Positions 47,616 through 60,804 of a stretch of DNA of 64,000 nucleotides are shown here, in pieces. Where the stretch lies: positions 94,355,642 to 94,419,641 of the forward strand of contig CM049306.1 of the NCBI GenBank assembly GCA_026874595.1. The letters are read 5' to 3'. This DNA is from Sipunculus nudus. Its lineage: Eukaryota; Annelida; Sipuncula; Golfingiida; Sipunculidae. Within the stretch, counting starts at the first letter, position 1. Every line of letters starts with the position of its first letter. The notes under the pieces were generated by a model, which did not search any database, was not told where the DNA came from, and saw only the letters and a list, made by a program, of their open reading frames with translations. Position numbers and translations under genes: made by a program.

Positions 47616-49433
47616 TTAAAGCTCAAATGAAACGATTTCACCTAACACATAATTGGATTAGCAATATAATATTACCCCTAAACGTTTGAATACTTGTTAA
47701 AAATATTCCTTAATTATGAATATTTTGAGGTGTTGCACTGCCAAGAAGTGACCGTTGCATTCAAATGGCCATTCGGCTGGCCCCGTCGTCTTGATGACCT
47801 GTGACGTCAAAGCAGACAAACAGCTCAGTGTCTGGCTGCAGCAACCCCGGTCACTCACTATGTAGACACGCGTGTCACGCCCGACTGTCTCTGTTCTTGT
47901 CCCGGAAAAACATGCGGTTCTTGATACCTTAAGACATACCTGTTCACTGAATACTATATTTTCATCGTATTTCTTTTACAAATGTTTGCATTTTCCACCC
48001 AAAGAGTAAAAGTCTATATAGATGTTAGGAAGATCGTTTAACAACACGGTGTGCAGCTGACATCGATAGTATGTACACGCTATAACAATGTGTCACTCAG
48101 TCTGCTTTATAGAAACATGACAAGTTCATTTTAGAGGTTTATTCAAATTGGCTGTTTTTATATTTTTATAATATAACGGATAACTTTCCAAATATAATCT
48201 AAAACACAAACACGTTTTTTCCTGATACGTGTGCGGGACTTTTTTATGGCAATTCCACGTCTCGGTACCACGGGCGGGTATGCCTATATGTGAGCATGTC
48301 ATGCCCATGTAACAGGACGAAATACCCGGAAAAGCGGACCAGATAATAGGAGTATAAGACAAAATAACACATTATTTGTTTTTATTTTTTCACCGCATTT
48401 TCCCGATGAAAATCGTTATCTGGAATTTGACAGACATGTAATGTTGTATTGTCACTGACGATATAAAAGATTGACATCGACGGCACATCGTTTTGTTTAT
48501 AGACCTGGTTTTGATTTGAATGAAATGGTAAAGACGGGCACAATGAAAGTGCATACGGACCGTTTATTGAGTGTGGATAATTTACTTTGCTATAATGATT
48601 ACAAATATTAAGCTTTCTGACTGACATTGGTGAAAGCTTTCAAGCCGGAACTTTTTTGTCAGTGCAAAAACACAACGACCAGCGGGGTCAGAGGTCAGAT
48701 GACGTTTATTCAAATAAGGTCGAGGTCCACCAATGGACGCATAGGTCAAATGTCGTCGATGCAATGTCAGCCAATAGGCTTGTGGATCAGGTGTCACAGT
48801 GTCAATAATGATTAGCTTTTCCTGGAAATTTGTGCAGCAAGCACCTGTCAGTTTATACATTGTTCATTGAAGCCCGAATGCCGCGGTCTTATGCCTGCTT
48901 TAATAATGTGTAATATTGTTTTCGGTTGAATTCATCACGCATCAATTGGTGTTCCAAAAATTCGCTCTCCGATAAAGGCAAGACATGCATTTATTTGATT
49001 CGCAGACACAACAACAGTTAAAGAAAATGATTCACAATGGGTCCATTTTGCGTCGTAAATTGAGATGCAATACCGCTTATTTAGAACCTTGCTTAATTCG
49101 TCCTAATCCACAAGAAAGCTAGCCATTTCAGGGACCGGACCAGAGCTTCTGCCGCTGACACTTGAACAGTGACCAGCGCCCGCACACCTGACTGAGTGAC
49201 CGTGTTTGTCTGCTATGACGTCACACGTCGTGCCAGCCCAGCTGCTGCGTGCTGCAGCACTGAGCTCGGCAGATTCCGTGAACAGCGTGATCTCTCCAAT
49301 ATATTTTGGTTTTATCATTAGTTTTCTTATAAATAATATCGGAATTCATGTATCAAATGTTAATTTAAGATATATACTACTGGAATAGCGACTTTTTGTG
49401 ATTTTTGGCCAAATCGTTTCATTTGAGCTTTAA
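47616..49433. mobile_element. 1.81-kb TTAA-flanked transposon with 19-bp TIRs, absent from copy B
   Basis: TTAA at 47616-47619 and 49430-49433 flanks a 1810-bp element with perfect terminal inverted repeats AGCTCAAATGAAACGATTT. Copy B has a single TTAA at 59796-59799 and no element. A subterminal inverted segment, including GTGACGTCAAAGCAGACAAA (about 47801) and its reverse counterpart near 49224, extends the symmetry. Several minus-strand frames of 60-92 codons inside show no transposase motif, so it is probably a non-autonomous piggyBac-type element. It landed in the TTAA that borders the neighbouring MITE. Confidence 0.88.
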
Positions 49434-49911
49434 AGGTGCCCATTCACCTACTTTGACAAAGCATTTATGTGATTTCTGGCTAGCTCTGTACATATATTAA
49501 TGGTCTAAGGGTAATTCTGTTTATGAAAAGCCCTTATATTAACGCCTCTGTGAAGGATGTACGCTCTTGTTTATTAACATTATGTTTGGAAACACAACAG
49601 TTTTGACAAACGGGAAAAACATGTAACGTAAGGTGGTAGGTTGCATATATGCGGAGGTAGAATGGTCACTTATTGCCAAACGCCACTTGAAAAGCTCTGT
49701 CTTATCTGACTTGCGACCAGATGTCCTTGTTGAATTTATTTTGATTATTTTGGCGGGCCCCTACATATTATAAACACGTTGATACAAAAAAAAAAAAAAA
49801 AAACAAGCCGCCTGTGTTCGGTGATATCCACGTTTTCTTACCTTTTTTTATAAAAGCTCCCAAGGGATTACCTTTTGTTTATAAATGTCAGATAGGTGAT
49901 TATAGGCCTCT
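49434..49911. mobile_element. TTAA MITE, copy A of GT14 locus
   Basis: Same family as 24503-24958, reversed: AGGTGCCCATTCACCTACTT at the left, GATAGGTGATTATAGGCC at the right. The right TTAA is mutated. Poly-A inside near 49785. Confidence 0.75.
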
Positions 49912-50341
49912 TCAACATATTTTTCTACAAACTGTCTCTAAGAGAAGAAAGTTTAAAAGGTAACAGTAACAGTAAAATGGTGATACAGAACGACCAATGT
50001 ATGCTATCAGTATGCACCAGAATATAACTGCTAAATAAACATTGTTCTGGCCATGGAGGGCGTTTACCCCAATGACCACGATGGTAAGCACGTTTCCTTG
50101 CCTTGCATGTCCTGCAAGGGACGACACAGTATCACAATCGAATGTTGCCTGGAATCCCTGAAGGGTACAGACTGTTAACATTTTACATGCTCGGTGTACA
50201 CGGGATTATATAACCCTTACCCTCAGAACCCTAGACGTTTCTATGGCTTTCCCAGGAGATAAAGCTATAAAGACATCGGGTTTGGTCGTATTACATTTTC
50301 TGTATATAGGTCAGAGAAAACCGCTCAGAAAGCATTCGTCC

Positions 50342-50349
<8 letters not shown>

Positions 50350-50386
<37 letters not shown>

Positions 50387-50484
50387 TATATATATATAAA
50401 CTTGTATATTCATAGATATATAGAATTACAATAAACGGGATAATGACAATATTCCATGATATTAAACGGCAAGATTTACCTTTG

Positions 50485-50520
<36 letters not shown>

Positions 50521-50530
50521 TTATATATTA
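50350..50530. repeat. (CA)n, (TA)n tracts
   Basis: CA run near 50345-50371, TA runs near 50372-50398 and 50488-50515. Matching position in copy B holds a 0.9-kb insertion. Confidence 0.95.
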
Positions 50531-51285
50531 TATTATATAATGGGGCGTATGTTTTCTGAGCAGACCCGGAAAGTATACCAGTGCGTTGGAAAAGTAGCTT
50601 AACTCAGGATACAATGAGCCGTTCTTTACACAATGCACCGCAGTATTAGAGGATCACGGAGGCACATGTATGTGTATTGGTGATAAGGATCTGTCAGAAA
50701 TTTAGGAGGTCAAGCTGACAAAGAAGCCTGGTGGTTTTTATATGATAATGAACAATGGTGAACACAATAAAACAAGCTTGGACATCCGCTCATCCGGAGG
50801 ATGAAACGTTTGGAAGCCATCATTGCTTATATTCAGTCAGGCAGTCTTTGAAGGTTACTGTATTTACGGAGTCGGAGATAATACCATGGTCAGACAAGTC
50901 AGTGTACTTCAAAATTCATGTCGTTTTCGTAGCTTCTTCTTTCTGATATATTTAACAATAGACACGTGTAATTGTCAAGATAGGTGCCTAGTGGAATTGT
51001 GATCATAGGAAAAGTGGAAAAAGGTCAATAATTGGATATACATATAATCATAAGTTGTAGATAATGAGGTGTGGGTATATAAGGTATATTATGGTTTATA
51101 GTTTCTTAATAAGCCCACCTACTTGTTCATGCATGTGGCTGCTTGATTTGTAAAACAACGCCTCCAGCGCGGCTGAAAAAAAGCAGGATTTACCTCTTAT
51201 TAGGAAAGAGAGGGAAATTTACAGCCACTAACCGTCAGTGCCTAACACATTCTTTGATGAAACAATAATATATGCAATAAATCAG

Positions 51286-51398
51286 TATATATAGGGCAGG
51301 CCAAGACCTAGTTTTACTTCCGCGTGCTTATCAACATATAATAACACAGAGGCCAAGCTTGCGCCGGAAAAGGCTTCGTTTGCCTCTATACCGTGCAG
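51286..51398 (+). promoter_or_regulatory. TATA-box promoter and 5'UTR exon of GT14 copy A
   Basis: TATATATA at 51286-51293, with start expected about 30 bp on. The noncoding exon ends in a donor GTGCAG|GTAATC (exon end 51398). The intron runs to the acceptor TTTACAG (51672-51678), six bases before the ATG. The same elements are kept in copy B at 62574-62581 and 62690. Confidence 0.6.
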
Positions 51399-51684
51399 GT
51401 AATCCCTGCGCAACTGCCGTTACGTGAACCTCTGCTTCGATGAACTGCACAGTGCAATTGATGCTCCGGCATTCATTTGATTGATATTCATATATATTTT
51501 ATGATTTGATCACATCAATCCAAATAATGAGATCATTGCTTGTAAGTAGACATTTTCTACGCAACGCTTTTCTTAATATTTTCGGATAACTTATCCCTAA
51601 CGTTATAGGTAGTGTTAATTTACAAGAAGGTACATGTTAAAAAAAGATTTAAATACAAATCTTGCTACGTGTTTACAGGTTAGG

Positions 51685-53806
51685 ATGTGTGTGTGGTGCC
51701 AGAAATTCAAGACCGTAGTGTTCCTTATAGTGGGCTGCCTTGTCTTACCAACAGTATTTCTCAAGGCGTCCTTTGGAACTAGTGCCCAGACAGATACGTC
51801 GGTCATTCCTGAAAACCTAACGGATATTTTCCTGGAAGACGATCGTAGCCCACCTGCTTATGTTTATAAAAAACATCCTATGTTGAATTTCAAAACACAT
51901 ATACAAAATATAATGGTCAACAGACATGGGCCCATTGGTTTAAGTTGTCCAAGACTATTCCACGGTGGTGATTTTTCGACAGCGCGGCGATATATGCAAG
52001 TGACACCTGTACCTGCTTTGGGAGATGATGATTATATCTACCTCACTAAAAATTGTGATGCTTTTAAGACGCTTCGAGGATATATAACTGTACCTCTTAC
52101 TCAGGAAGAGTACACATTCCCCATAGCATATAGTATCATGGCGGACAATGATATATATCAGGTTGAGCGGCTTCTGAGGTCGATATACATGCCTCAGAAC
52201 TTCTTCTGTGTTCACGCGAGTTTCAGAAGAAACCTAAAGAATATTTCAGCTTTGAAAGCCATCGCTTCATGTTTCCCAAACGTGTTTGTTGCTTCATATG
52301 TGGACAGTGTACGCAGAGGACACAGCAGTGTAATAAGGGCGGAGATGAACTGTATGAGAGACTTAATCAAGTACAAGTGGAAATACTTCATTAACTTAAG
52401 GAGCCATATGCTCCCAATTAGGACCAACGCTGAACTTGTCAAGATCCTAAAAGTGTACGAGGGGAGAAATGACGTGGAGACAACTGGAAAGAGGTATTTA
52501 AACATTTATATATGTTTTAAATTATTATTTATTTTTAACTTAGACTGATTCAACGGCAGAATATAAACTACTACTAATTAACCCTGTTATGTCGGACGTC
52601 CCGATATTCACGACGGACACGACTATATTGACATGCTGTGGACATGATCTAATACTAAAGCCGTAAAAATATCTGTCCGATTATCGCAAAATGTGCCCCA
52701 GGTAAACAGGAACATTCGGTGTAAAAGAAGGGTATCAGAATAATGCAGCACAATTAGTATGGCACAAACCGATGCGAGGAAACTAAATGATGCTGTCAAA
52801 ATCTATTTCTAAAGGTTGAACCCGGCAGAAGTCTGTGTGTGATGTTATGTTTTTGTTTTGTTACCTAGGGCAAACAGTATATTGAGCAGTTTTCTTCATA
52901 TACTGAGCTGGAAGTCCTTATTTATCTCGCCGCCGATTTTCCGAACACGGTCTTCTCCAACCTACAACGTGACTATATATGAGGGAGACGGTCATGGGGT
53001 TCTCAGCAGAGCCTTCGTATTGTATCTGTTACACACAAAAGTTGCAAAGGATCTTCAGGAATGGTTCTCCGATAATCTTGAACCTGAAACATTCTTATGG
53101 CCGACAATTAACTACAACCCTCATCTCAAAGCCCCTGGCGCTCTTACAGGTAAGTTAACTTAAACATTCATAACTTTATATTGGAAAGAACAACAATTGT
53201 TTATCTTATATTATACGCGATAAGAAATATTTTTTTTTGTAGTCCAGCATTTGAATCGCTCCTAAAGGTTCATATTATTATGTTATTAATAATTATATTA
53301 TATGCATTCATCACGGTGTTTGTTCGACATTTAAAAAAATGTAATAATGTCAACAATTTTTGTATTAAATTCACATTATCATCATTAATAATACAACAAA
53401 ATGCATAATATTAATGGATTCAAATTCAGTTGGAGCAGTCATCAATTCATTCTAAGGATATGTTTCAGATGTCAACATTTGAAATTTCTCAAACATTACT
53501 GATTCAAATGACAAATACATCTAGTACTTGGCACATAAGTGGATAAAAATATATAGCGTTTGGAACGTTAACAAATCGGCGAGTTCGTAGTTCTAGAATA
53601 TTTGGTAGACGTCTAATTTTAGCTATACATGTTAAATCAATACAAATTAATGTTAAATTTACGTTGCTGCTCTGCCTCAGACGCCGAGTTATTATTTTCC
53701 GTTCACGCATGCTAAATTTATGTATAGATAAAGCAGTGTAAAGCTAAGACTCTTCAAACTGAATGTCATGAGAATTTTCATAAATTTATCCCAAGTAGGT
53801 TATACA

Positions 53807-53884
<78 letters not shown>

Positions 53885-55024
53885 AGGTAAATCTCTTTAG
53901 TCAGTCAGAAACAGAAGAAAGTCATGCAAGACATAAACTGGCGGCAATTCTTGATCTGTAAATGATCACTGTTCTCCTGACCAAAGTAACACTATTTATC
54001 AGTTCTTCACACGATTAATGAGCACGATCACTGTTCCTTACTGATGTGTGCGAAAGAAGGCAAGGGTGTTCTGTCATGCAGAATGACTAAAGGTCCTTCA
54101 AATGTTGGGGAAAAAAACAGAATTAGAACGGGAACAATCGATTAAACCAGCTATTCACATGTCTTACCTGTATAGCATTTATGTGATTTCCTGGCTTACC
54201 TTTGCGTACATATGAGTGAACTGTAGTTAATTCTTGCCCAGAGATTTTCTTATAACGCCTCTGTGACGGATTCTATGGGCTTGTGTCTCTGCAAGCCTAG
54301 CTGTTATTGACCAAGTTACATGCACCCTTGTTGATTAACACTAATAACAGGAAAACCATGTAACTGAAGTTGGTTGGTTACATATGTGCGGAAATTGAAA
54401 TTACACTAGTTGCAAAACGCAATTTGCAAAACTCTGGTTCCTCTGACCTAATGGCCGCCGAATGTCCTTGTTGAAAGTTTTTATTAATTTAACAGGTGTC
54501 CAAACATGTTATGAGCCAGTCAAAATACAACCTGTGTACCTTGGGATTGGCGTTTTCTTAATACATGTTTTTACAAAAGGTTCAAGGGACATCTACAGTA
54601 CAAGAAAATAGCACATTATCCAAACAATGTACAACATATGTTAGGTATTCATCAGGATTTTTAATACACTGGAATCGTACAGCGAAATAATATTACCGAT
54701 GCAAAAAACAACTTTGTTCAATTATTCGCAATGTGAACTGTCATGTTTATTACAGATTTTCGAGACAAGGCGGTTTCGGCTGTTCGTGCATATCGTTCGG
54801 ACTGTCAAGGAATATGGAAGGACAAAGCTTGCAGCTTCGGGATGGCAGATCTGCCTTGGCTTGTACAGAGACCAGAATTATTTGCAGACAATATGGATTT
54901 CAAATCTGAACCTGTGGTTTACGACTGCCTAGAGGAACATCACTTTAACAGGACTGTCGGTGGGACCGCGGCGAGTTTCAGCACTTTATATTATGAGAAT
55001 CTACCATTTGTAAAATATCCATAA
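51685..55024 (+). CDS. GT14 family core-2/I-branching beta-1,6-GlcNAc-transferase-like protein, copy A, three coding exons
   Basis: Golgi type II membrane enzyme family (GCNT) that branches O-glycans by adding GlcNAc to galactosyl-GalNAc or polylactosamine. Exons 51685-52493, 52869-53149 and 54756-55024, all GT..AG with matching phases (2, then 1), give 452 residues, the usual family length. I chose the ATG at 51685, not 51634, because it follows the acceptor at 51678 and is the start conserved in copy B. Short cytosolic tail, anchor at residues 10-26, stem, then PIAYSIMADNDIYQVERLLR, SIYMPQNFFCVH, IASCFPNVFVAS and AEMNCMRDL in exon 1; NVTIYEGDG and SRAFV in exon 2; ACSFGMADLPWL and CLEEH in exon 3. 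N-glycosylation sites at N44 (NLT), N186 (NIS), N303 (NVT) and one near the end (NRT). Odd: the family CG.D.P motif reads RSHMLP (239-244), and the SPDE..W motif reads EPETFLW (341-347), so the acidic residue I recall as catalytic base is T344. Activity is doubtful. Confidence 0.9.
53811..53878. repeat. (TA)n microsatellite in GT14 intron
   Basis: Pure TA run within the intron between coding exons 2 and 3. Confidence 0.97.
54145..54600. mobile_element. Diverged TTAA MITE in GT14 intron 2
   Basis: Left TTAAACCAGCTATTCACATG, then GCATTTATGTGATTTC, CTTATAACGCCTCTGTGA, AACATGTAACTGAAGTTGGT and CTTGGGATTGGCGTTTTCTT-like blocks in the same order as 49434-49911, with more differences. Confidence 0.65.
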
Positions 55025-56280
55025 CAAGCTTTTTTATCACGCATTTTCGATTGAGTGAATTACTCTGGTTTTACATGTGATAATACTTGATGATCACTAG
55101 TATTTTTTAAAGACTACCATGTCACAAATTAAACATAATCAAGCTAAATGTAAGTTTTCTTGATCATACTTTATTTGAATTTTTATTATTTTAATATAAA
55201 ATGTTATGTAAATTGTTTCATGAAATGTAGCTTGTATTGAGTGATAGACTTGATTCTATCACATTGACTTCCTTTTTAACTGGTATACCGTGTTCATAGA
55301 GATAATCAGAAAAAAATTACCAGTGGTTATGTAAATTCTCCGAAAAGCGTCTGCAAAGCTCCGCTGATATAATAGCTATTAGCTGTTTGTGAGGCAAATA
55401 TTGTAAACAAGGGTCAAAAGTACCAAGTGCGCTTTTTGCCAAAGTGACCTAACTCACTATAATTAACTGATATACCGTGTCCAAAGGGAAAAATGGAATT
55501 GTTATTATTGATTTTTTTTATATAATTTCCCGAAAAGCGTCGGAAAAGCATGGGTGATATATTAGCTAATTGTTTCTATGGCAAATAAAGTAGACATTGG
55601 TCAACTGCGCTTATTGCCCCCCCCCCCCTCCCTTCCCCCCGCTGCAAACACATACGCAGTTTCTTGTATGTGTATGTTAAGACATACACATTCGGAATCA
55701 GATATCCATATAGTTTCAATATTCAGGAAGCATGAACGGTTATCCAGATTAGAGAGTAACTATATGGGACGGCCTCTTGTGGGAATTAAATAAACCATTC
55801 GAGTTCGGACCGAAAAATATAAGGGGTGGATTTAGTGGCGCGCGTCCCTCTTTTTCGACCTAAAAATATGAGAAAGAGAATATTAACCGCATGAACCCGA
55901 AAACAGGGACATAGTTTTTTCTGTCTCGCATCATTTTTTTTCTATATTTCGGCATGAGAGAGTTATGCATGAGTCTTGTCAGATTAGGAGGGGGGGGGGA
56001 AGGGAGTACATGTACAAGTTTTGTTTCCCTCACCTTTTAGGAGATTAAAATCAGTATCTATAATGTAGAGATTTCATTATAATATTGTCATGTATAGATT
56101 ATCATTTCTTTATGTTTTCCTCTATATTTCGGATTTATTTTGCATCTCATATGAAGATAGGATATTTAGGATAAGGCCCTCGTCAGCTGCCCCGGTGAAT
56201 GGTCAAAAATATTAGCCTATAGTGTGCTGACAAATGTTTGCAAAGTTATTTCTCTCACATTCTGGGCTCTGTTTGAAATA
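55025..56280. other. Intergenic downstream of GT14 copy A, with a ~185-bp tandem duplication
   Basis: 55278-55440 and 55463-55617 are diverged direct repeats (GGTATACCGTGTTCATAG / TGATATACCGTGTCCAAAG; CCGAAAAGCGTC in both). No canonical AATAAA is seen close to the stop codon. Poly-C near 55618. Confidence 0.7.
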
Positions 56281-57660
56281 GCGGGTGCCCTATAGTAATC
56301 ACCCGTTCCGTTCGTGTGTCCCTATGGACGTCCACGAATTCGTTTCCGGTTGATAACTCCAGTTTGGATATGCATATGGATTTCTAACTTGACTTTTTTT
56401 TTGTTGGCGGTAACCTCCTCCATTTTTTTTAATGCTGACTTAACTAATTCTTAACTAAGTATGTACATCTGCAGAGTTTCCATTTCGGTTTGGGACTACT
56501 TGACAGGGCGGTAGCACTCGCTTCCTATCATTTTTTTTTATCCTGGTGTCACCCAGGCCCGGTGTCTACCGCACCTGCGGGTCCTGGGTGTTTAATCATC
56601 CCCATTGCTGGGTCATAACACCGAGGAACCCCCAAAGGCGCACTCGTATGTGAGTGATACACGGCTGTAGGGCACAGCCTTCCCATTAAGCCTGCCGAGC
56701 GCTCACCCTGCGTGGGGGCCGACCGTGAAAAACCTCTTTAAAGACTGTGGATGCATTTTAAGCCATTTTTTAATCCCAAATTTTCTTCTTGTACATATAG
56801 CTCACCTGCTAATAGAGGAAGAAATCTCTCGATTTAGGGGTGACAAGGACAAATGTCAAAGTGACATGGGGCATCAGGCCACTAATTCGATTCCGGATCA
56901 TAATTCCAGTTTTGATTGACATATGGATTTAAACTTGACTTATATATGACCCACCACTTAAGTAAGAATTCTTTGAAATGTGGAGGCATGACGTCACAGG
57001 CCAAGGTCACATGACCCACTTTTTTAAAAGATTGTGGATGCATTTTAAGCCATTTTTTTTCATCCCAAACCTTCCATCTTGCTCATATAGCTTACCTATA
57101 AGTAGGGAAAGAAGGTTAACAAGTCAAAGCTCAAGGTCAAAGGGGTCATCAGACTACCAGTTCGATTCCGGATGATAACTCTAGTTTGGATTTACATATG
57201 GATTTCAAACTTGACTTATATATGACCAACCACTAAAGTAAGAATTCTTTGGATTTTTGGGTCATGAGTTCAAAGGTCAAGGTCACCAGACCCATATCTT
57301 TAACAAAAATAAAGGTGCATTAAAAAAAAAACTTTTTTTATCACAAACCTTTCGTCTTGCACATATAACACACCTACCAATAGTGAACCAACCCTATTGA
57401 ACCAAGGTCCAAGGTCACAGGTGCGATCTGTCCACAAATTTGTTTCGGGATAATAACTCCAGTTCAGATTGATTTTTTCATGCAATTACAGTCCGACATG
57501 TCATTACAAACCCTACATTTTCCTCATACAGCCCACCTGCCAATAGGAGAAGATCCTTTTAAATTTTTATATCACAAGGTAAAAGGTCAAGGTCACAGGA
57601 CCATCCTACTAAATTATATGCTGACCATGCTTACAGTTAATTACATCGGATGTAATTATG
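56280..57660 (+). repeat. Family-2 repeat, three to four units, interrupted by a SINE body
   Basis: Units carry TCCAGTTT.GATT.ACATATGG, AACTTGACTTATATATGACC and AAAGGTCAAGGTCAC. The SINE body at 56460-56733 matches 2302-2556 but lacks the tRNA head, its end fusing directly into family-2 sequence. Confidence 0.85.
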
Positions 57661-58194
57661 CCTCTGTTGCTTGGGATGCTCCACTCCTATATCTGTAAAA
57701 CTTCTTTCATTCTATATTGCATTCTTTTCTCTAAGGTTTACTTTATTATCATGTTTTGATAGCTGCAGTTAAGCAATAGTTGGATTATTCTTTTTTTTCA
57801 GTCTCACCGTCATACATTCTGTTTCCGCTTTCAACTACATGTGCGTTTATCTTTAATTTCAATGTTTAGCCTCAAGGCTCAGTAAATTATGGTAACTTAG
57901 TTTACAATCATTTTATTGATTAACTGAATCAATGGAGGTCTTAGCTCAGGGTGAAGGCGCAGGTTTATAGGCCAGACGTATTTCTCCTTATTTATTGTTC
58001 CTAAATAGGGAAGGTTTTACGAATCCTGTCATGACCAGGATAACTTGGGCTCTGCATATAGTCCAATGGATATTTCGTTAAACCACAGATATCTAGTCTG
58101 GATATGTTTCTGGAATCAAAAACCCACATTGAAAAAAAAATCATTGTCGGTATCGAACGTCTCGTGCTCCAGATGTTTTTATACAGTAACTGTA

Positions 58195-59795
58195 ACGATC
58201 ATTATACATAGATGTACCTGTGGCATAAGAAATATGGGAGACGATTATTTGCTGCACATCCTCATAATATTGCAGATAGTTTTATCTAAGATATTGCTCT
58301 TTGCAAGCTCATACTTTTGTTCTAATATTTAATCCGATAAAGTAATTGTAGCTCTGATAGCACCTGGTTCTCAGATTGGTGCGGTAAAAAGCATACAGGT
58401 AGCTTTTGCGTTCACAGCTCGTGTTCATACTTTCTGCCAGTAAATGTTTAATGGAAAACGGCGCATCCTTATTAATATTCATTATAACTATCTTTGTTTT
58501 GCATAATGCAAACCTGCTGAACATTTCTCGCTGACTGGAGCTAATGAAAAACCTTCCTTGTTACGAGATAAGGGCTCTAAATAACGCCTTTCCGCCTGTA
58601 ACAGACAGGCAAAGATCTCTTATATTTTCCTGTTTTGTATCGCTGCACAATCGTGTTTCTGCTATTATGACAGTGTTTCTATTGAAAACATTCTTATTAT
58701 TATTATTTATTTTTTTTTTTTGGACGCAAGTGTGCATGTAGGATGGCATGTAAGATGGCAGAATCAGATTTACACTGAAGGAACTGGGACTGAAAGTTTG
58801 ATATGATGGCAGGACGCACTTTGAGCGGAAAGCCTTTTTTGTGTAAAGGACAACCTGTATAATGCCTTTCCGTTGGAAAGGTGAAATTTTCAAAGTATTA
58901 CGAGCCCTGGAGATGGTACTCCTTACAGAAACACAACGGCTTCTGTGTTATCTCGTTATCTCAGTGTTGCACATACCTAACAATAGACAGGGAGGAGAGT
59001 GTTATCCAGTGTTGTATTTAAGTAGTCCCTGGAATGTACTTGACTCAGACTTTGTTAGTCCACCGGTACAGTCCTATATATTAGAATAACTAAATAAGTA
59101 CAGTCAAGCCTCAATAATGTAGGCACCCTCGCAGCTGGGCCATACTGCCCATTTACAGAGGTGTCAATTTTATGGAGGTAATGGCCACTACATGCAGTGC
59201 TGCCACCTTGTTTGTAATGCTTTAATTACTTTGATTTTAGAGATCAGAGCATACTGTGGCTTTTCTTTTTCATATAGATGTTATAAGTACTGAACATTAA
59301 TGAGTAATGTGGCAAGTCATGTTTAAACAACTATAAATATGTATTTCCTCACATATATGTACAGACATACACAAGCATAAAACCTCAAAGTTTGCTAAGT
59401 ACATTAGCACATTAAGTGAAGCTTAGTGCATCATATACGTAGTGATACTTCTTTATATTACACTATCAGATGAGCAGTTATTTATTTAAAACAAACAGTA
59501 TAAAACACACACATGAATGAGATAGTGAAGAATAAAATGTTATATCACTACACATACATGAACGAAACAATGAAGAGCGGAATAAAATTGTATCTATAAT
59601 CTGCATAAGGGGCGGACTGGCCCACCGAGACACCGGACACTTCCAAGTGGGCCGATGGCATATATAATATATCTTGATGCCTGTCGACCGATGGTGTTGA
59701 ATTTGGGCCGCTTTTACTCATATTTCCAGGGCCTGTTTCAAACCCACAACCGCCCTTGACTTACATACATCGTCGACGTACACAAGGTATTCTAC
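58195..59795 (+). repeat. GT14 locus duplication, copy B, distal 5' block
   Basis: Partner of 45765-47615, including the shortened CAGGGCTC MITE (58568-58912) and a single minisatellite unit. Confidence 0.9.
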
Positions 59796-60267
59796 TTAAA
59801 GATGGCCATTCACCTACTTTTGAAAAAGAATTTATTTGATTTTGGCTTCCTCTGTGTATATATTAATGGTCTAAGGGTTATTCTGTTTATGAAAAGCCCT
59901 TATAACCCCTCTGTGAAGGATGTACAAACTTTTTTATCAACATCATGTTTGGAAACACAGCAGTGTTGACAAACGGGTAAAACATGTAACGTAAGGTGGT
60001 AAGTTTCATATATGCGGAGGTAGAAAGATCACTTGTTGCAAAACGCCATTTGAAAAGCTCTGGCTTATCTGACTTGCCACCAGATGCCCTTATTGAATTT
60101 ATTTTGATTATTTTGGCGGGCCCCTACATATTATAAACACGTTGATACAAACAAAACAAGCCGCCTGTGTTCGGTGATATCCACGTTTTCTTACCCATTT
60201 TTATAATAGTTCCAAGGGAATATCTTTAGTTTATAAAGGTCAGATAGGTGATTATAGGCCCCTTTAA
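59796..60267. mobile_element. TTAA MITE, copy B of GT14 locus
   Basis: TTAA at 59796-59799 and 60264-60267 flank a 464-bp element, ends AGATGGCCATTCACCTA and GATAGGTGATTATAGG. Best-preserved target duplication of this family in the reverse orientation. Confidence 0.85.
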
Positions 60268-60689
60268 GCATATTTTTCTACAAAATGTCTCTAAGACAAG
60301 AAAGTGTACAAGATAACAGTAACAGTGTTATACAGAACGACCAACGTATGCTATCAGAATGCACCATAATATAACTGGTAAACAAACATTGTTCTGACCA
60401 TGGAGGACGTTTACCCCATGACCATGATGGTCAGCACGTTTTCTTGCCATGCATGTCCTGCAAGGGACAACAAAGTATCGAATGTTGCCTGAAATCCCTG
60501 AAATGTACAGACTGTTAACATTTTACATGCTCGGTGTACACGGGATTGTATAACCCTTACTCTCATCCTAACCCTAGAAGTTTCTATGGCTTTCCCATAA
60601 GAGGCAAGCTATAAGGACATCGGGTTTGGTCGTTTTACATTTTTTTTGTATATAGGTCTGAGAGCCGCTCAGAAAGCATTCGTCCCTTA

Positions 60690-60739
60690 AACACACACAC
60701 AAATATATATTATATATATATATATATATATACTTGTAT

Positions 60740-60804
<65 letters not shown>

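Noticed and set aside
51955-52505. Minus-strand frames overlapping GT14 exon 1
   Set aside because: Antisense shadows of the coding exon; conserved only because the exon is.
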